Positions 23,704 through 35,284 of a stretch of DNA of 64,000 nucleotides are shown piece after piece; position 1 is the first letter of the stretch; each line of letters begins with the position of its first letter. The notes beneath the pieces were generated by a model, which saw only the letters and a list, made by a program, of their open reading frames with translations, was not told the DNA's origin and made no database searches. Both the position numbers and the translations under genes were made by a program. Source of the stretch: Physcomitrium patens. Its lineage: Eukaryota > Streptophyta > Bryopsida > Funariales > Funariaceae. The stretch covers positions 4,681,199 to 4,745,198 of the forward strand of contig NC_037263.1 of the NCBI RefSeq assembly GCF_000002425.4. The letters are read 5' to 3'.

Positions 23704-24780
23704 ACGGATTGGGATACATTTGCTTATTGCATGATGCCTTTTGGGTTATGCAACGCCTTAGCCACATTTCAGAGAGTAATGACTCAGGCCTTCCAAGACT
23801 ATCTCCGCCTGTTTTTGGAGATCTTTTTAGATGACTTTTGTACATTCAGAAAAAAATATGATCATCTTAATTGTCTGGACAAATGTTTGGCTCGGTGCGT
23901 TAAGTTTGGAATGTCGTTGAATTCGAAGAAGTATTAATTTGGTGTTCCATCCAGTAAATTATTGGAATATATCGTCTCGAGCCGTGGTATTGCTATGGAT
24001 CTTGATAAAGTGCAGCATATAATAAACTTGCCTAGACCAGAGATGGTCTCCGGTGTTCATGGATTTGTAGGCCATGTTAGTTATTATCGAAGATTCATTT
24101 GTTTGTTTGCAGTTATTTGTCAATCTTTAATGAACTTACTGAAGAAACCTCCATTAGATGGGACTAGTCCCATCTGGACCAAGGAGTGTAACATGGCCTT
24201 TGAAGCGTTGAAGTCAAAATTGATCTCTGCCCCAATATTGGAGGCTCCTCGTTGGACGGAACTCTTTCATGTGTATGTTGATGCATCCAATGTGGCTATT
24301 GGATCGATGTTAAGTCAAAAGGATGACAAAGATCTGGATCATCCTATCTATTATGTTAATCGGTAATTGGTGGCTGCCGAACGTAATTATACTACTACTG
24401 AACAAGAAGCGTTGGATATGATATACTCAATTCAAAAATTTCAGCACTATTTACTTGGGTATCCGTTTATTTTTTATGTAGATCATGATGTCATCAAATA
24501 CATGATTAATAAGCCTCGATTGAGTGGGTGCATTATCCGATGGATCTTATTCTTATAAGAGTTCAATTTTACGATTGTCGTATGACCTGAGAAGAAACAT
24601 GCCAATGTTGATCATTTATCCCAGTTGTCTAATATTCTCGATAACGAGCATATCCCGAATGCTCTTCCTGATGCCGAATTATTTGTGGTGGATGTGATTT
24701 TCCCCGAGTATAATGAAATCATTCAGTTTCTGACCTTCTACACCTTTCTGCTGACTTTCACCGAGAAGCTTAAGAAGTGA
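23704..24780 (+). pseudogene. RT palm/thumb and RNase H
   Basis: DWDTFAYCMMPFGLCNALAT, then the catalytic box as FLDD near 23829, GMSLNSKKY, LDKVQHIINLPRP and the connection YYRRFI. RNase H begins near 24180 (WTKECNMAFEALKSKLISAP), with VYVDASNVAIGSML near 24270 giving its first Asp, then ERNYTTTEQEALDMIY. It is a long, well preserved piece in the same frame as the RT part before the solo LTR. TAA/TGA stops occur at 23935, 24364 and 24556. Confidence 0.9.
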
Positions 24781-25935
24781 CTCATTCTGAAGAGTGCCCC
24801 ATACACGATGATTTGCGATGCTTTGTATACACAAGGCAAAGATGGCATTTTATGCCGCTATATCTTTCCAAGTGAAGTACAGTCGATCCTAGAAGGTTGC
24901 CATTTGAATAGTTGTGGTGGTTATTATGTGGAAGATAGTACTGCTTGCAAGGCTTTAATGGCCGAATATTGGTGGCCTATAATGTTTTCCAAATGCGTAC
25001 CAATTTGTTCGTCATTGTGATCCTTGTCAACGAGTTGGTCGACTCATAGGTACTTTCGCCATGTCATTAGTTCCAATCTTGGTACAGGCATTGTTCAAAA
25101 AATGGGATATTGATTTTGTCGGTCCTATTGCAATAGTGTCCAAACTTGGCCAAAAGCGGTATATTTTAGTCGCCACGGACTTTGTAACAAAATGGGTAGA
25201 GGCTATTGCTACCCGCAATGATAATGCCACTAAGGTGGCTACTTTTCTATATGAGAATATTATAACTCGATTTGGATGTCCGAAGGAATTAGTTAGCGAT
25301 CGAGGCACCCATTTCATAAATGCTACCATAGCTGCCTTGACGAACACATTTGAGATTAAGCATCGAAAAACCACTCTATATCATCCTTGTGCTAATGAGC
25401 AAACAGAAAAGACCAACAGAATTTTGTGCAAGGTCTTGACTAAGACAATTTTAGGGGCGGGTACCGATTGGGAGACCAAACTCTTTGCGACTTTGTGGGC
25501 ATATCGCACCGCATATAAAGTAACTACCAACTCTACTCCATTTCAACTAGTTTACGAACAAGTGGTAATTTTACCCATCAAGTTGGAGGTTCAAAGTTTA
25601 CGGATTACCTTGGATGAACGACTCAGTGACAAAGAGTCATTACATTTTCGGTTGGCAAAATTAAAAAAAATTGGATGAAATATGGGCTAGAGCTCTTTTC
25701 AATATGGAAGTAATTCAAAAAAAGAGGAAGAATTACTATGATAGTAAACTGAGTCTGAAGATTTTTATTCCCAATGATTTGATATTACTGTAAGATAGCC
25801 AGTTTAATCATTTTCTGAGAAAATTTCAAGTTCGCTGGCATAGGCCATATCACATGGTTGAAGGTTTTTCCAATGGCTCTGTTCAATTGGAGGATTTCAT
25901 GAGCCATTGCTTCAGTACCCGCATTAACGGGAACT
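24781..25935 (+). pseudogene. Integrase of the 18-27 kb gypsy element
   Basis: A zinc-binding HHCC region near 24890-25030 is followed, after a single frameshift around 25000, by a 205-codon open core. That core has WDIDFVGP (first Asp), VSDRGTHF (second Asp) and ANEQTEKTNRIL (Glu), so the DDE triad is intact. A C-terminal GP/SVQLEDF-like end lies near 25890. Integrase joins the cDNA to host DNA. The frame closes with nonsense codons after 25676. Confidence 0.9.
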
Positions 25936-25968
25936 GATTACGGTTATATAATACATAAAAAACTGAGA

Positions 25969-25972
<4 letters not shown>

Positions 25973-26000
<28 letters not shown>
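25973..26000 (+). repeat. T28 homopolymer followed by GGGAGGGG
   Basis: Twenty-eight T bases directly followed by GGGAGGGGTGA, in the untranslated gap between integrase and the additional ORF. The purine block could serve as an internal polypurine tract; that is speculation. Confidence 0.8.
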
Positions 26001-26306
26001 GGGAGGGGTGACTTTGAATGGACACAAGGTAGACCTAAGTATGGTATAAGTGCGTTAGGGTGTAGAGGCGGCTGAAAAGATAGTTAGTAATTATTAATGT
26101 GTCAGATGGGACGGAGGTGAGAAACGGACAATATGGGTAACATGTTGTCATTATCACCACGTAGTAAAAAGAATAGAAGTGGGGCACCAGTTAGAGATCA
26201 TTCTGTGTTGTTGTTCTTGGTTGTTTTTTTTGAGATTGCTATTTCTTATATTCTTTACATTTTTGAGCGTAGTAGTTCTAATTAAGAGTTTGAGAGAGGG
26301 AGTGTC

Positions 26307-27237
26307 ATGGCAATTGAAAGTGCAAAGCGAGCTATAGACAAAGAGGACAATGGCCGAAATGTGAGAGCTAGATATGCATCTAAACCACCTTCTGTGATAA
26401 TCATTACCAATATGGAGCCGATGAAGTTAGAGATTTTTTAGATGCAGAAAAGAATAAAAAACTTTCGAAATACGTAGTTGTTCCAGTTTTTGCACTTATC
26501 AGATCGCTAACCACCAATTAATGTATCATTAGTGGAGGAATATATCGCGAACTACGACCTGGAGGATGGATCGAGTGCGGTACAAGGGCGAATTATCGGG
26601 ATTGATGGAACAATCTTGAAAGAGGTGTTGTTTCTTCCCATTGGAGAGATAGCGGTAGGAGTTGATGACTCAAGCGACTTTAGTCCAAGAAGATATTTCA
26701 AGGGAGGTATGTCGGCCTTTGATAGGAGCCAAGGTTAGCAGATTGCTGAGGTAATTTCACCAAAACTTGTGGAATGGTTTCGTTTTGTAGTGAGGTAGTT
26801 AGGATTGTACCGACATCCTACATATATGTCCAAACGGTTATTGTATGCAACAGTAGGGGCACTAAAAGAGATGGTGTTCAATTGGGTAGTGTACGCAGCC
26901 ACTCATATTCATGCGGAGATAGGAGCCAAGTGGAAATTGAAGAAATTGACTTATTTGCCTTGTTCCAATTATGTATATGCTGTGATCGTGCACATATTGT
27001 GTCAAACACCGCCAATAGATGAAAGTCCTATACTAGTACAAGTACCTCCGCAGAAAGAACGAAATTTATGGGCACAAAATATCAATACAGTGGATATAAT
27101 TCACAAAATTGGAGAGTCAAGTTGTACAGTGGTACAAGAAGTCGTTCCAGTTATTGAATCAGAACGGGTTCTAATTTGTTTAATAGTAGAGGAGGAGAAT
27201 GAAACCCCAATTTTAATGGATATTAATCAATTAGCGT
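26307..27237 (+). pseudogene. Additional ORF downstream of integrase, about 310 codons, truncated
   Basis: One continuous frame from MAIESAKRAIDKEDNGR at 26307 to the LTR insertion at 27237, interrupted by about six in-frame TAG/TAA codons, several in likely Trp positions. Open parts include VEEYIANYDLEDG..., SPRRYFKGGMSAFDRSQG and LLYATVGALKEMVFNWVVYA, a region that looks like a folded alpha/beta or helical domain rather than an envelope protein (no signal peptide or clear membrane span). It vaguely resembles the putative plant transposon-protein domains carried by other plant gypsy elements. Function unknown. Its 3' end is lost. The related element at 48-54 kb has a different, coiled-coil sequence at this place. 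Confidence 0.6.
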
Positions 27238-28580
27238 TGTCATATTACGAGCTTTCCTGCTCGAGAACGCGTCGGGCGTCTGGCTGTAGAAGGTAGTATG
27301 GAGATTCACCAATAATCAAGTAGTCTATCAGTTTTTGACTGTTGGAATATAATCGACTGCAAGAATACATCGTAAATCTATACGGATGCCCTTCGACTGC
27401 TCGCCGAAGTCCTTTTTGCCCCAGCCAATAGGTCTCTAGACGTTATAGAGAACCCCGAACAATCTAGTCTGCTAATTTTTGATACCGCTTTATACTCACG
27501 ATCTTGTATCCACTGACTGTCTTGTTAGATTAACCCAATAAATTTCATTTACTCTGCATACTCAATCCTATAGACACCCTTTTAATTCTTCAATCACAGA
27601 CGTAACTTCGATTTCACAAAACAGTCAAGAGTAATCAAACCCACTTCATTAAGAATTTCGATTCACCATTACAACACTGACTTCAGCAACAATTGCCTCC
27701 GTCTTCCCAAAATCCTATGAGAAAAAAAAAAAACCCAATTCTCTGTCTTTTTTTCCTCCGAAGCATGAAGCTCCTCTCTGATCCTTCTCAACCTTCCCTT
27801 AAAAAAAACTCCCCCCTAAACCTTATCCTCTGAATTTCTTCAATCTTCTGTCTTGGATCCGGAATTGGCTCCCGCCATCAGAACTTGGATCCGAAACTGG
27901 CTCCTTCCGTCTTGGATCCGAAATTGGCTTCGTCGTTAGAACTTGGATCCGGAATTGGCTCCTTCCAACTTGGATCCAGAATTGACTCCATCGTCAGAGC
28001 TTTCTCCTCTGTTTTTACCTTTAAGAGATCTTTTTACCGAAAGGACGTTTTCGGAATGGTACAAAGGACGGAACAGCCTGAAACGGAATTGGAGCCCCGT
28101 AATCGAGACCACATTGAATCGCCCGACCAATTCAGGTCTCATATTAGCTAAGAGTCCAGTAGTAAGACCCGGATGTACTCGTAATTGAGTCAAATTGGTC
28201 CTTCGCGTCAGATTGGCTAAGGCCTGTAGTAAGACCTAGATTTTTCCGTAATTAGACTGCATTGGGTTGCCCGACCAATTCAGGTCTCATATTGGGTAAG
28301 AGGACCTGGATTGGATGTCTCGAAATTGGATCCAATTGGCTCTTTGAACCAGGCTCACCCGTCGTTGAATTGGTTATTTTTTTTTTTTGTTGACTCCCGT
28401 TATTGGAATCGAATGGAGCATTTCAGTATGCCCCGGCTGACTGTAATAGGGTGACTGAACCTGGCCACTCAGTATTTGCACTGGAGTTGGTCGTTGCTCC
28501 CAATATTCGAGATAACTGAACATAAATAAAAGTCCCATTTTTTTTATATTTTCACAGTATACTCGTGTTACAACATGACA
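27238..28580 (-). repeat. 3' LTR of a minus-strand gypsy-type element (LTR-C copy 2)
   Basis: 1343 bp bounded by TGTCAT and ATGACA, aligned along its length with 22343-23703. On the minus strand it is preceded by GAGGGGGTGGA (28581-28591), a polypurine tract, so this is a 3' LTR read right to left. It holds about five copies of a CTTGGATCCGGAATTGGCTC-like unit (27850-27985) against two in the other copy, and only T5 where that copy has T34. The outer flank shows no target duplication with any sequence nearby. Confidence 0.8.
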
Positions 28581-28910
28581 TCCACCCCCTCTAAACCTGT
28601 GCATCCTCCGGTATGCACCAATTTATCTAATTGTTGTTTGATTTAGAATATATCCTCTACGCCTTTGTCCAGTTCGTCTTTGTCACCTTCATTATCCAAA
28701 TCACTTTCATCTTCTTGCTACTTACCAAACTTGCGTAATTCTCCTTCAATATCATATAATCTTTTTCTTTCTTTTCTTTTAAAATCATCAACTTTCTTAT
28801 ACATAATATTTACGGTTGTTGAGGTAGAGAGAGTTTGCCTTAAAAAAACACTGAGCTTTTGGCTATTACTAAATACTCAATCAAGCCTTTAGATGAAAAA
28901 ATCACCAATT
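28581..28910 (-). pseudogene. 3'-terminal coding stub of the LTR-C element
   Basis: On the minus strand upstream of the polypurine tract runs a frame with VNIMYKKVDDFKRKERKRLY, an acidic run (DESDLDNEGDKDELDKGVED) and HTGGCTGLEG, broken by two stops. It should be the C-terminus of the element's last ORF. The family is not recognised. Confidence 0.4.
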
Positions 28911-29084
28911 TTATATATAAAAGTATTCTTTTAGGGACAATTAAATCAATATATAAGCCTTAAGTACCAAAGAGCACCAAAAAAGTGATAAAAATATCAT
29001 AAAAAACTTGTATATCTTTAAGGTAAATTCTTTCTAAACTTCAACAGCTCATATCTCACGATTAGACTATCTAAAATAATCCAA

Positions 29085-30067
29085 ATTTTATGTTAAGTAC
29101 TGATGTATTTTTGACAACTACCACAAAAAATTTAAACCATAAATTTGTTACGGATCCAAAGATATCACCAAAATTCTAATAGTAGCTTCAAACCCTTGTT
29201 TATATATACCTTTGTGCAAATTTCTTTATATCTCACAAACTAAGTATTCAAATACCATGAAATTTTGATATATAGCTTTTGAACTCAATAACACATACTT
29301 TTGAAAATATTTACCTAAAAATTCATCCGAAAACTCATGATATGGATCCAACCATTACTATCAATAAAATGACTAACTTATTGCCTCTGAATTACATGTG
29401 TTGTCTTCAATGCTCTATAACTTCTTTATATAAACTATAAATGTAAAAATTCCTTCATAAGAGATGTAGATTTTAAAATCACTCCTACGATTGCACCTCT
29501 TGATTTCCAAAATCTATCATAAAATTCCTTGTATCCTCAAAATAGCAACAATATATCTTAAACAACACCTTAACTTCAAATGGCTATAACTTCATTACCT
29601 TAACTTCAAATCCTCTAAAATTTACATAAAAATTATAGCCTAAATTCTAAATCTTATAATCCTTACTTTTGATTCTCAAATGCTTCTTTTGAAGTCTCCA
29701 AAATCTTTGTTGTGGGCATAGACAACCTATTGAATATCCATTGGGCATGGCCTTTGATCAATAGGGATAAAGATCTTTACCTTTTACCTTCATTTGACCA
29801 TGCCTTGATTTCCTCCCTCTCTATAAGCCTCTTAGTAGTTTAGATTTTCATCCTTAGGCTTCCACCTTTTTTTAAAGCTCTATATTAAATATTTAAATCT
29901 TATATAATTTATATATTATAATAAAAATAGATAAAATTAAAATAAAGTTTTTTATATTCACTCTCTTTAAATTAATTTATTAAAAATTCTAACTTACATC
30001 AAGACTTATGAACATAAAATATATTTTAACTAATTTTTATATACTATAAGCATTTACTATATGATAC
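29085..30067. repeat. Unit B, unclassified dispersed repeat (copy 2)
   Basis: Aligns with 10985-11983 to the end motif ATTTACTATATGATACCATG. Here the duplicate tail is present only once, at the right end. Sequence from 28911 to 29084 has no counterpart in copy 1. Confidence 0.7.
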
Positions 30068-30152
30068 CATGTTGCTAGAATCTTGTCTAATTTCTAATAA
30101 AGGTCCTATTTTCTCATCTCTGGACTTAAAGATCCTTTATGACCGAACGCTG

Positions 30153-30252
30153 NNNNNNNNNNNNNNNNNNNNNNNNNNNNNNNNNNNNNNNNNNNNNNNN
30201 NNNNNNNNNNNNNNNNNNNNNNNNNNNNNNNNNNNNNNNNNNNNNNNNNNNN
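30153..30252. other. Assembly gap (100 N)
   Basis: Exactly 100 N, a conventional placeholder length. The sequence to its left is short unique DNA after unit B; to its right a chromovirus protease begins in mid-domain, so the missing DNA includes the 5' part of that element. Confidence 0.99.
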
Positions 30253-30640
30253 ATGTAGAAGTCATGCATGATTGTTACTTATCTTTGAAGATGTTGTGTA
30301 TGAGATTTTTTCTTTAGATGTAGTAATTAAAGATCATAATAGCATGTAAATATTTAATATATAAAGGTCTTCATCCAATCCAATTATTTTAAGATTAATT
30401 TGGTTGAAAAAGTATAATCCTCTGATAGATTGGATTTTTTATAACTTTAATTTTTCTAATAATTTAATTCAAAATTCTATTAATTAAATAAAAATATATA
30501 AGTCTATTACATCAAGAATTTTACTAGTAGGTGCGAGATCTATTATGCAAATCACAAAAGAAGGATTAACTTTTGCTTTATATGCCACATCTTTTTTTGA
30601 TAGTGAGAAGACATCAAGTTGCAACTTCATTTATATATTT
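30253..30640 (+). pseudogene. Protease end and protease-RT linker, chromovirus copy 2
   Basis: Aligns with the aspartic protease ends at 37380-37560 (minus) and 63830-63960: SSNPIILRLIWL-like sequence followed by YNPLIDW. The linker frame ends FALYATSFFDSEKTSS. Confidence 0.7.
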
Positions 30641-32640
30641 GACTTATAAAGACAAACTTAAATAGAATAAAGAAGTTAAAGTATTGTTTGATGCTTTAAA
30701 AAAGAAATTTACTTTTGCATTAGTCTTATATTGTATTGAATTTTTTAAGGTATTTTTTATGGAAAAAAATGCATTAGACTTTGTCTTAGGTGCAATATTA
30801 TCACAAACAGGAGTAGATGGCAAATTTCGTTCAATAGCTTTTTATTCCAAAAAAATTTTACTAGTCGAGATTAATTATCAAATCTATGATAAAGAGCTCT
30901 TTGCAATTATGGATTCATTTTAAGAATAACATCTTTATTTAAAAGGCACATGAAGTCCATTCAGTATGTATATAGATTATAATAACCTCAAATATTTTAT
31001 GTCAACAAGTATTTTAAATTGTCACCAAGCTCGTTGGAGCATGTCCTTATCAAAATTTGCTTTCAAGATCACTTATTGACCTAGAAAATAGCAAGATTTA
31101 TTGGATGGTCTTTCTAGATATTTTTATCTTGTACCAAAAAAAAGAGATGCATCTTTTGATCAACAAAGAATAATTCTCTTGAAGCCAAAATATTTTCACC
31201 TTCAAGCAACAAAATCAATATTAATTGGTGATTCAACGTTTGTCTAGAAAATTCAATCAAGTATGTCATCTGATTCTCTTATCTATGATATCAAAAATAA
31301 TTCTTCTAAGTCTCATAATACTTCCAAGTTTGAGTTCAAAAACAACCTATTCTATTTTGAAAGACAATTATATATTCCAGAATGTGGAGCACAATTACGT
31401 GTTCTTCAAACTTATCATGACTTTCAAGCAGCTAGATATTTTGGATACAACAAGTCTTTGAAACTAGTTTTGAGAGATTTTAAGTGGCTTCAAATCTAAA
31501 AGGCAATCAAAGACTTTGTACAATCATGTGATATTTGTTCAAGATCCAAACTCCTCGCCATCAACCTTATAGACTTTTTCAGCCATTACCTATTTTAGAA
31601 CAATTATGATCTTCCATTTCTATGGATTTTATAACAAAGCTTTCAGTCTTAAGTTTGTATGATTTTATATTTGTGATAGTAGATTATTTCACTAAGATGG
31701 CACATTTTGTACTATGTACAAAATATATTAGAGGTGAAGAAACATCTAAGTTTTTTTTTAATAACATCTATCGCTATTATAGATTGCTTAAAGATATTAT
31801 ATTGAATAGGAGGACTCAATTTATATCAAGATTTTGAAAAATCCTTTTTGAGATTTTAAAGATGGATATAAAGCTCTCTTCAGCTTTTCATCTTCAAAGT
31901 GATGAGTAAATAAAACAAGTGAATCAAGTTTTGAAGCAATAATTGAGATATACCATCAACTATCATCAAGATGATTGAACAACTCTTTTACCATTGGTAA
32001 AATTTGTATATAATAATTTGATACATTCTTCTATTCAACAAATACCTTTCTTTTCTAATTATTATTACCATCCATGACTTGATACTTTTGACTTTTTAAA
32101 TGTTGATAATCATGCTATGGAAGATTTGACAAATTATTTGTCAGAGCTATATGCAGTAATGAAGGTACAATTAAAAAGAGTTCAAGAATTAAAAAAAAAA
32201 AATACAGATGCCTATCGCAAGGAACAACCATAATTCAATGTAGATGACAAAGTATGGTTACTTTGTCACAATATCAAGGCTATCATAGGCTTGGATCTTT
32301 TTCTATTAATAAATAAGTCAATCATATTGCTTGACGATTACATCTATTGGAGTCTATGAAGATCCATTTCATATTTCATGTTTCTATTTTTGAGACATAT
32401 AAGATAATGAATATCTTAAAAAGAAGATAAATGCCACCTCCTTCTATAGAAGTGGATAAAAATCAAGAATTTGAGGTGAAAGAAGTCTTAGATTATAGGC
32501 GGCATGAAAATAGGTTAGAATATCTTATTCATTGGTATACATATGATTTTAGTAAATACAAAAGAAAGCTACTAAAGAATCTTGCAAATTCAATAAAAAA
32601 AAATTGAAACTTTTCATCGACAACATCCATCAAAACGAAG
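30640..32640 (+). pseudogene. RNase H, integrase and chromodomain, chromovirus copy 2
   Basis: RNase H: VLFDALKKKFTFALVLYC, LDFVLGAILSQTG, SIAFYSKK, YQIYDKELFAI (30684-30923). Integrase: zinc region near 31390-31530, core MDFITKLSVLSLYDFIFVIV near 31622. The second catalytic position reads ILNRRTQF (Asp to Asn) and the Glu position reads IKQVNQ (Glu to Lys), so it is catalytically dead as well as frame-broken. Chromodomain near 32470-32600 (VKEVLDYRRHENRLEYLIHW). Confidence 0.85.
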
Positions 32641-33196
32641 ATAAAGAATAGAAAATATTTGCTATAAAAGAAACAAGATCAAAAGAAGATAACACTCTAT
32701 CTTCTATTCATCTTTATAACTTTTATGTATTTGTGATGCTAAGGAGATAGAAAAACAATAACAAGCAAATTCAACTTAAGAATTTTTATTTACAGACTTA
32801 TTAGATAAGACATTACAATTGTCACAACCTTCAAGTTGATGAAATTGAGATAAAGATCCTTAAGAATAATATGTCTTTTTATGAATAGTTGGCAAGATAC
32901 AATAAGTTTGGCATCACGACCTTAGAAAAGACTCCTAATATTTGCTGATTTTATTAGAGGTAAAAACAATTCCTGATTGTGTTCCATATGCTTTATTTAA
33001 AGGAAGTTATGAAGGCCTCAATAACAATCAAATAATAGGGTGGTATTTTTGGCGTGGTATGGGATACTATGAATGGCTGAGAAAACCTATCAACCATCTT
33101 CAAAGAAAACAAAGATTAGAGTATGTAGCAAATACAATTTGCTTCATCTTGGATTTCCTCAGCATATGAAGATCGCTCCTTATAGAACTTGTCCCT

Positions 33197-33712
33197 AAAA
33201 AGGGAGGTAATATCATGGATATACATACATATTCTTGTAAATATCTCTATGATTAGATAGAAATAAATAAAAAAAGATAAAAATAAGTTAATTTCATAAT
33301 ATCTTTTAGAGAAGCTTCTTAGAAGCTTCATAGATGCTGTTATGATTTTATATGTATTTGTAGTTGATTGATAGGTTAGAAACTTGGTCAACAAATTAAC
33401 CACATATTAAAAGCTTGCAGAATAAGCTAATTATGTGGCCTACATATAAAAAATTTGTTTTATAAGTAAAGATACGTGTTTTGCAAAGTCAACACATTTT
33501 GGAGGCATATAAGACATCTCCACATAGCTCCTCATTAAGAGTATATATGGAAGCAAGAGTGAAGCCTTCTTCATTCTTGTCAATGCTTTTCTAGTCCTCA
33601 TTCTTATTTCAAGACTTTCTAGTCTCTTTGTTTTTGGCAATAGCTATTCTAGTTCAATAATATATCATCATTGAATGACCTTTTGAGTTCTTTTTAGTGT
33701 CACAAGAGTATA
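33197..33712 (+). repeat. Polypurine tract and 3' LTR of chromovirus copy 2
   Basis: AAAAAGGGAGGTAA at 33197-33210 precedes the LTR start TATCATGGATATACATACAT (TG changed to TA). It ends ..CACAAGAGTATA at about 33712, and the minus-strand copy follows within a few bases. Confidence 0.8.
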
Positions 33713-33724
33713 TTGAAGATTTTT

Positions 33725-35275
33725 TTTCTTCAAGATTCATATCTTTGACAATAAAATACAAATAAATTAATTTGGCTTCAAAAGAGTGGTATATTGATAA
33801 CTAAATGTTATTTTTTTTTACCTTTGAAGTAAGACATAATCTCTTTTATATAACGTTTGATAGTCTTTGTTGCTTTTCTAGTCAATATATAATTATAAAA
33901 TCAGAATGAGATAATGATATATTTCAACAAGCTTAGTAGCAATTCAAAATCTGAGCTGATATAAAATAATTTAAATTTTTATTATTTATATATATAATCA
34001 TAAGATGTATAGCACTTTTTAATAAATAATACCATTCTTAGAAAATATCTATAATTGCAAGAAGTTCTTTATTGTGAATTTCATAATTGGTCTCCATAAC
34101 TTAAAAATTTTTAGAATAAAATAGAACTTGGTGGAATTTTCTACCTTTTTCTATTTATATGTATATAGCTTTTAATGCAAATTTGAAAGTATCAATCTCC
34201 AAAAAAAAGGCCTTTGTAAAATCTGAATGTAGTAAGATTAGAGCTTTAGTAAAATTTATCTTCAAATATTAAAAAATCCTTTGTGCTTGAGGTTCTTATT
34301 CCATTTTATCTTTGGATGTCAATTAAGTGAGAAGAGCAGTAATTTGGAAGTAATTCTTGATAGATATTCAATAAATATTAACAAATTGAAAAAAAATTAT
34401 ATATTCTATATTGTCTTTGGAATTGCTAACTCCATTATATCTTGAATTTTCCTTAGATCCATTAATAGGCCTTTATTGAATATAATATATTCAAAAAATT
34501 CTATTTTTGGTTAATAGAATATATATATTTTTAATTTGGCATATAATCTTATATCTTATAACTTTTATAAGACTAATTTTACATATTCTTCATATTTTTT
34601 AGGAATCTTGCAATTGATTAAAATATCATTAAGATAGCAAACAAAAAACCTTTTTAGGAATTTTCAAAAAATATCATTCATCAAGTACTAGAATATAGGT
34701 GGAACATTTATTAATCCAAACGGTATGACATTAAATTCAAAATGTCCATTCCTTGTCTGAAATGCCATCTTCCATTCATCTCTTTTTTTAATTTGTATCA
34801 AATTATATATTCTATGGAGATCTATTTTGATATAGATCTTAGCTTAATCGATTTGCTTCAAAAGCCTTGATATCAATAGTAATCGATAATGAGTCTTTAC
34901 CATTAATTTGTTGAGATCATCATAATCAATATATATTTGCAAAGATCTATCTTTTTTCTTTACAAAAAGTATTGGTACACCTATTGAAGATTTGGAATGT
35001 AAAATGAAGTTTTTTGTAAGATTTTGTTAATGTAATCTTTTTATGAAAAAAACTCATTCTGTAATAGATTATAGATTGGACCAAATGATGGTTGAGCCTA
35101 TTTTTGAAGATCAATGGCACTGTCATACAATTAATGCTTTGGCAATATATCAATATTTTTCTTTTCAAAGACATCTTAAAACTCCTTATATTGCTCTAAA
35201 ATAGTTACTAACAAACTTGCTCCTTTATAATTTAGAATTGCATAAATAAAAAATGGAATTTCTTTTTTAGTTGTT
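33725..35275 (-). pseudogene. RT and RNase H of chromovirus copy 3
   Basis: Minus-strand translation in shifting frames gives [55 protein letters not shown], the catalytic box as YLNDIL (first Asp of YxDD changed to Asn), then LYAKLK and EFFEYIIFNKGL. RNase H follows (KDKMEWNK..., FYFILKIF). Stops are dense. The order and motifs are typical of chromoviral pol. Confidence 0.85.
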
Positions 35276-35284
35276 TGTGAATTA

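Larger units (their letters stand above)
17975..27237 (+). mobile_element. Ty3/gypsy element with additional 3' ORF (5' LTR to ORF, 3' LTR missing)
   Basis: A 768-bp 5' LTR, an Asp-tRNA-type PBS, then gag, DGG-type protease, RT, RNase H, integrase and a further ORF downstream of integrase. The PBS, the single gag-pol frame and the extra ORF fit the non-chromoviral gypsy branch (Athila/Tat and related non-seed-plant lineages), and no chromodomain is seen. It is split at 22343-23703 by a solo LTR of another family and cut off at 27237 by a second copy of that LTR. It is the longer relative of the element at 48229-54841. Confidence 0.85.
30253..33712 (+). mobile_element. Ty3/gypsy chromovirus copy 2 (protease to 3' LTR; RT deleted)
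   Basis: After the gap come the end of protease, a linker, RNase H, integrase, chromodomain, polypurine tract and 3' LTR. The linker (GARSIMQITKEGLTFALYAT near 30532) is followed almost directly by the RNase H start (near 30640), so the RT domain of about 1 kb has been lost. The 5' half is hidden by the gap or absent. Confidence 0.85.

Noticed and set aside
26307..27237. Envelope gene of an endogenous retrovirus-like element
   Set aside because: No signal peptide, cleavage site or convincing membrane span is visible.
27885..28193. Three overlapping frames with DPELAPS-like repeats
   Set aside because: They are produced by the tandem GGATCCGGAATTGGC units inside the LTR, not by a protein gene.
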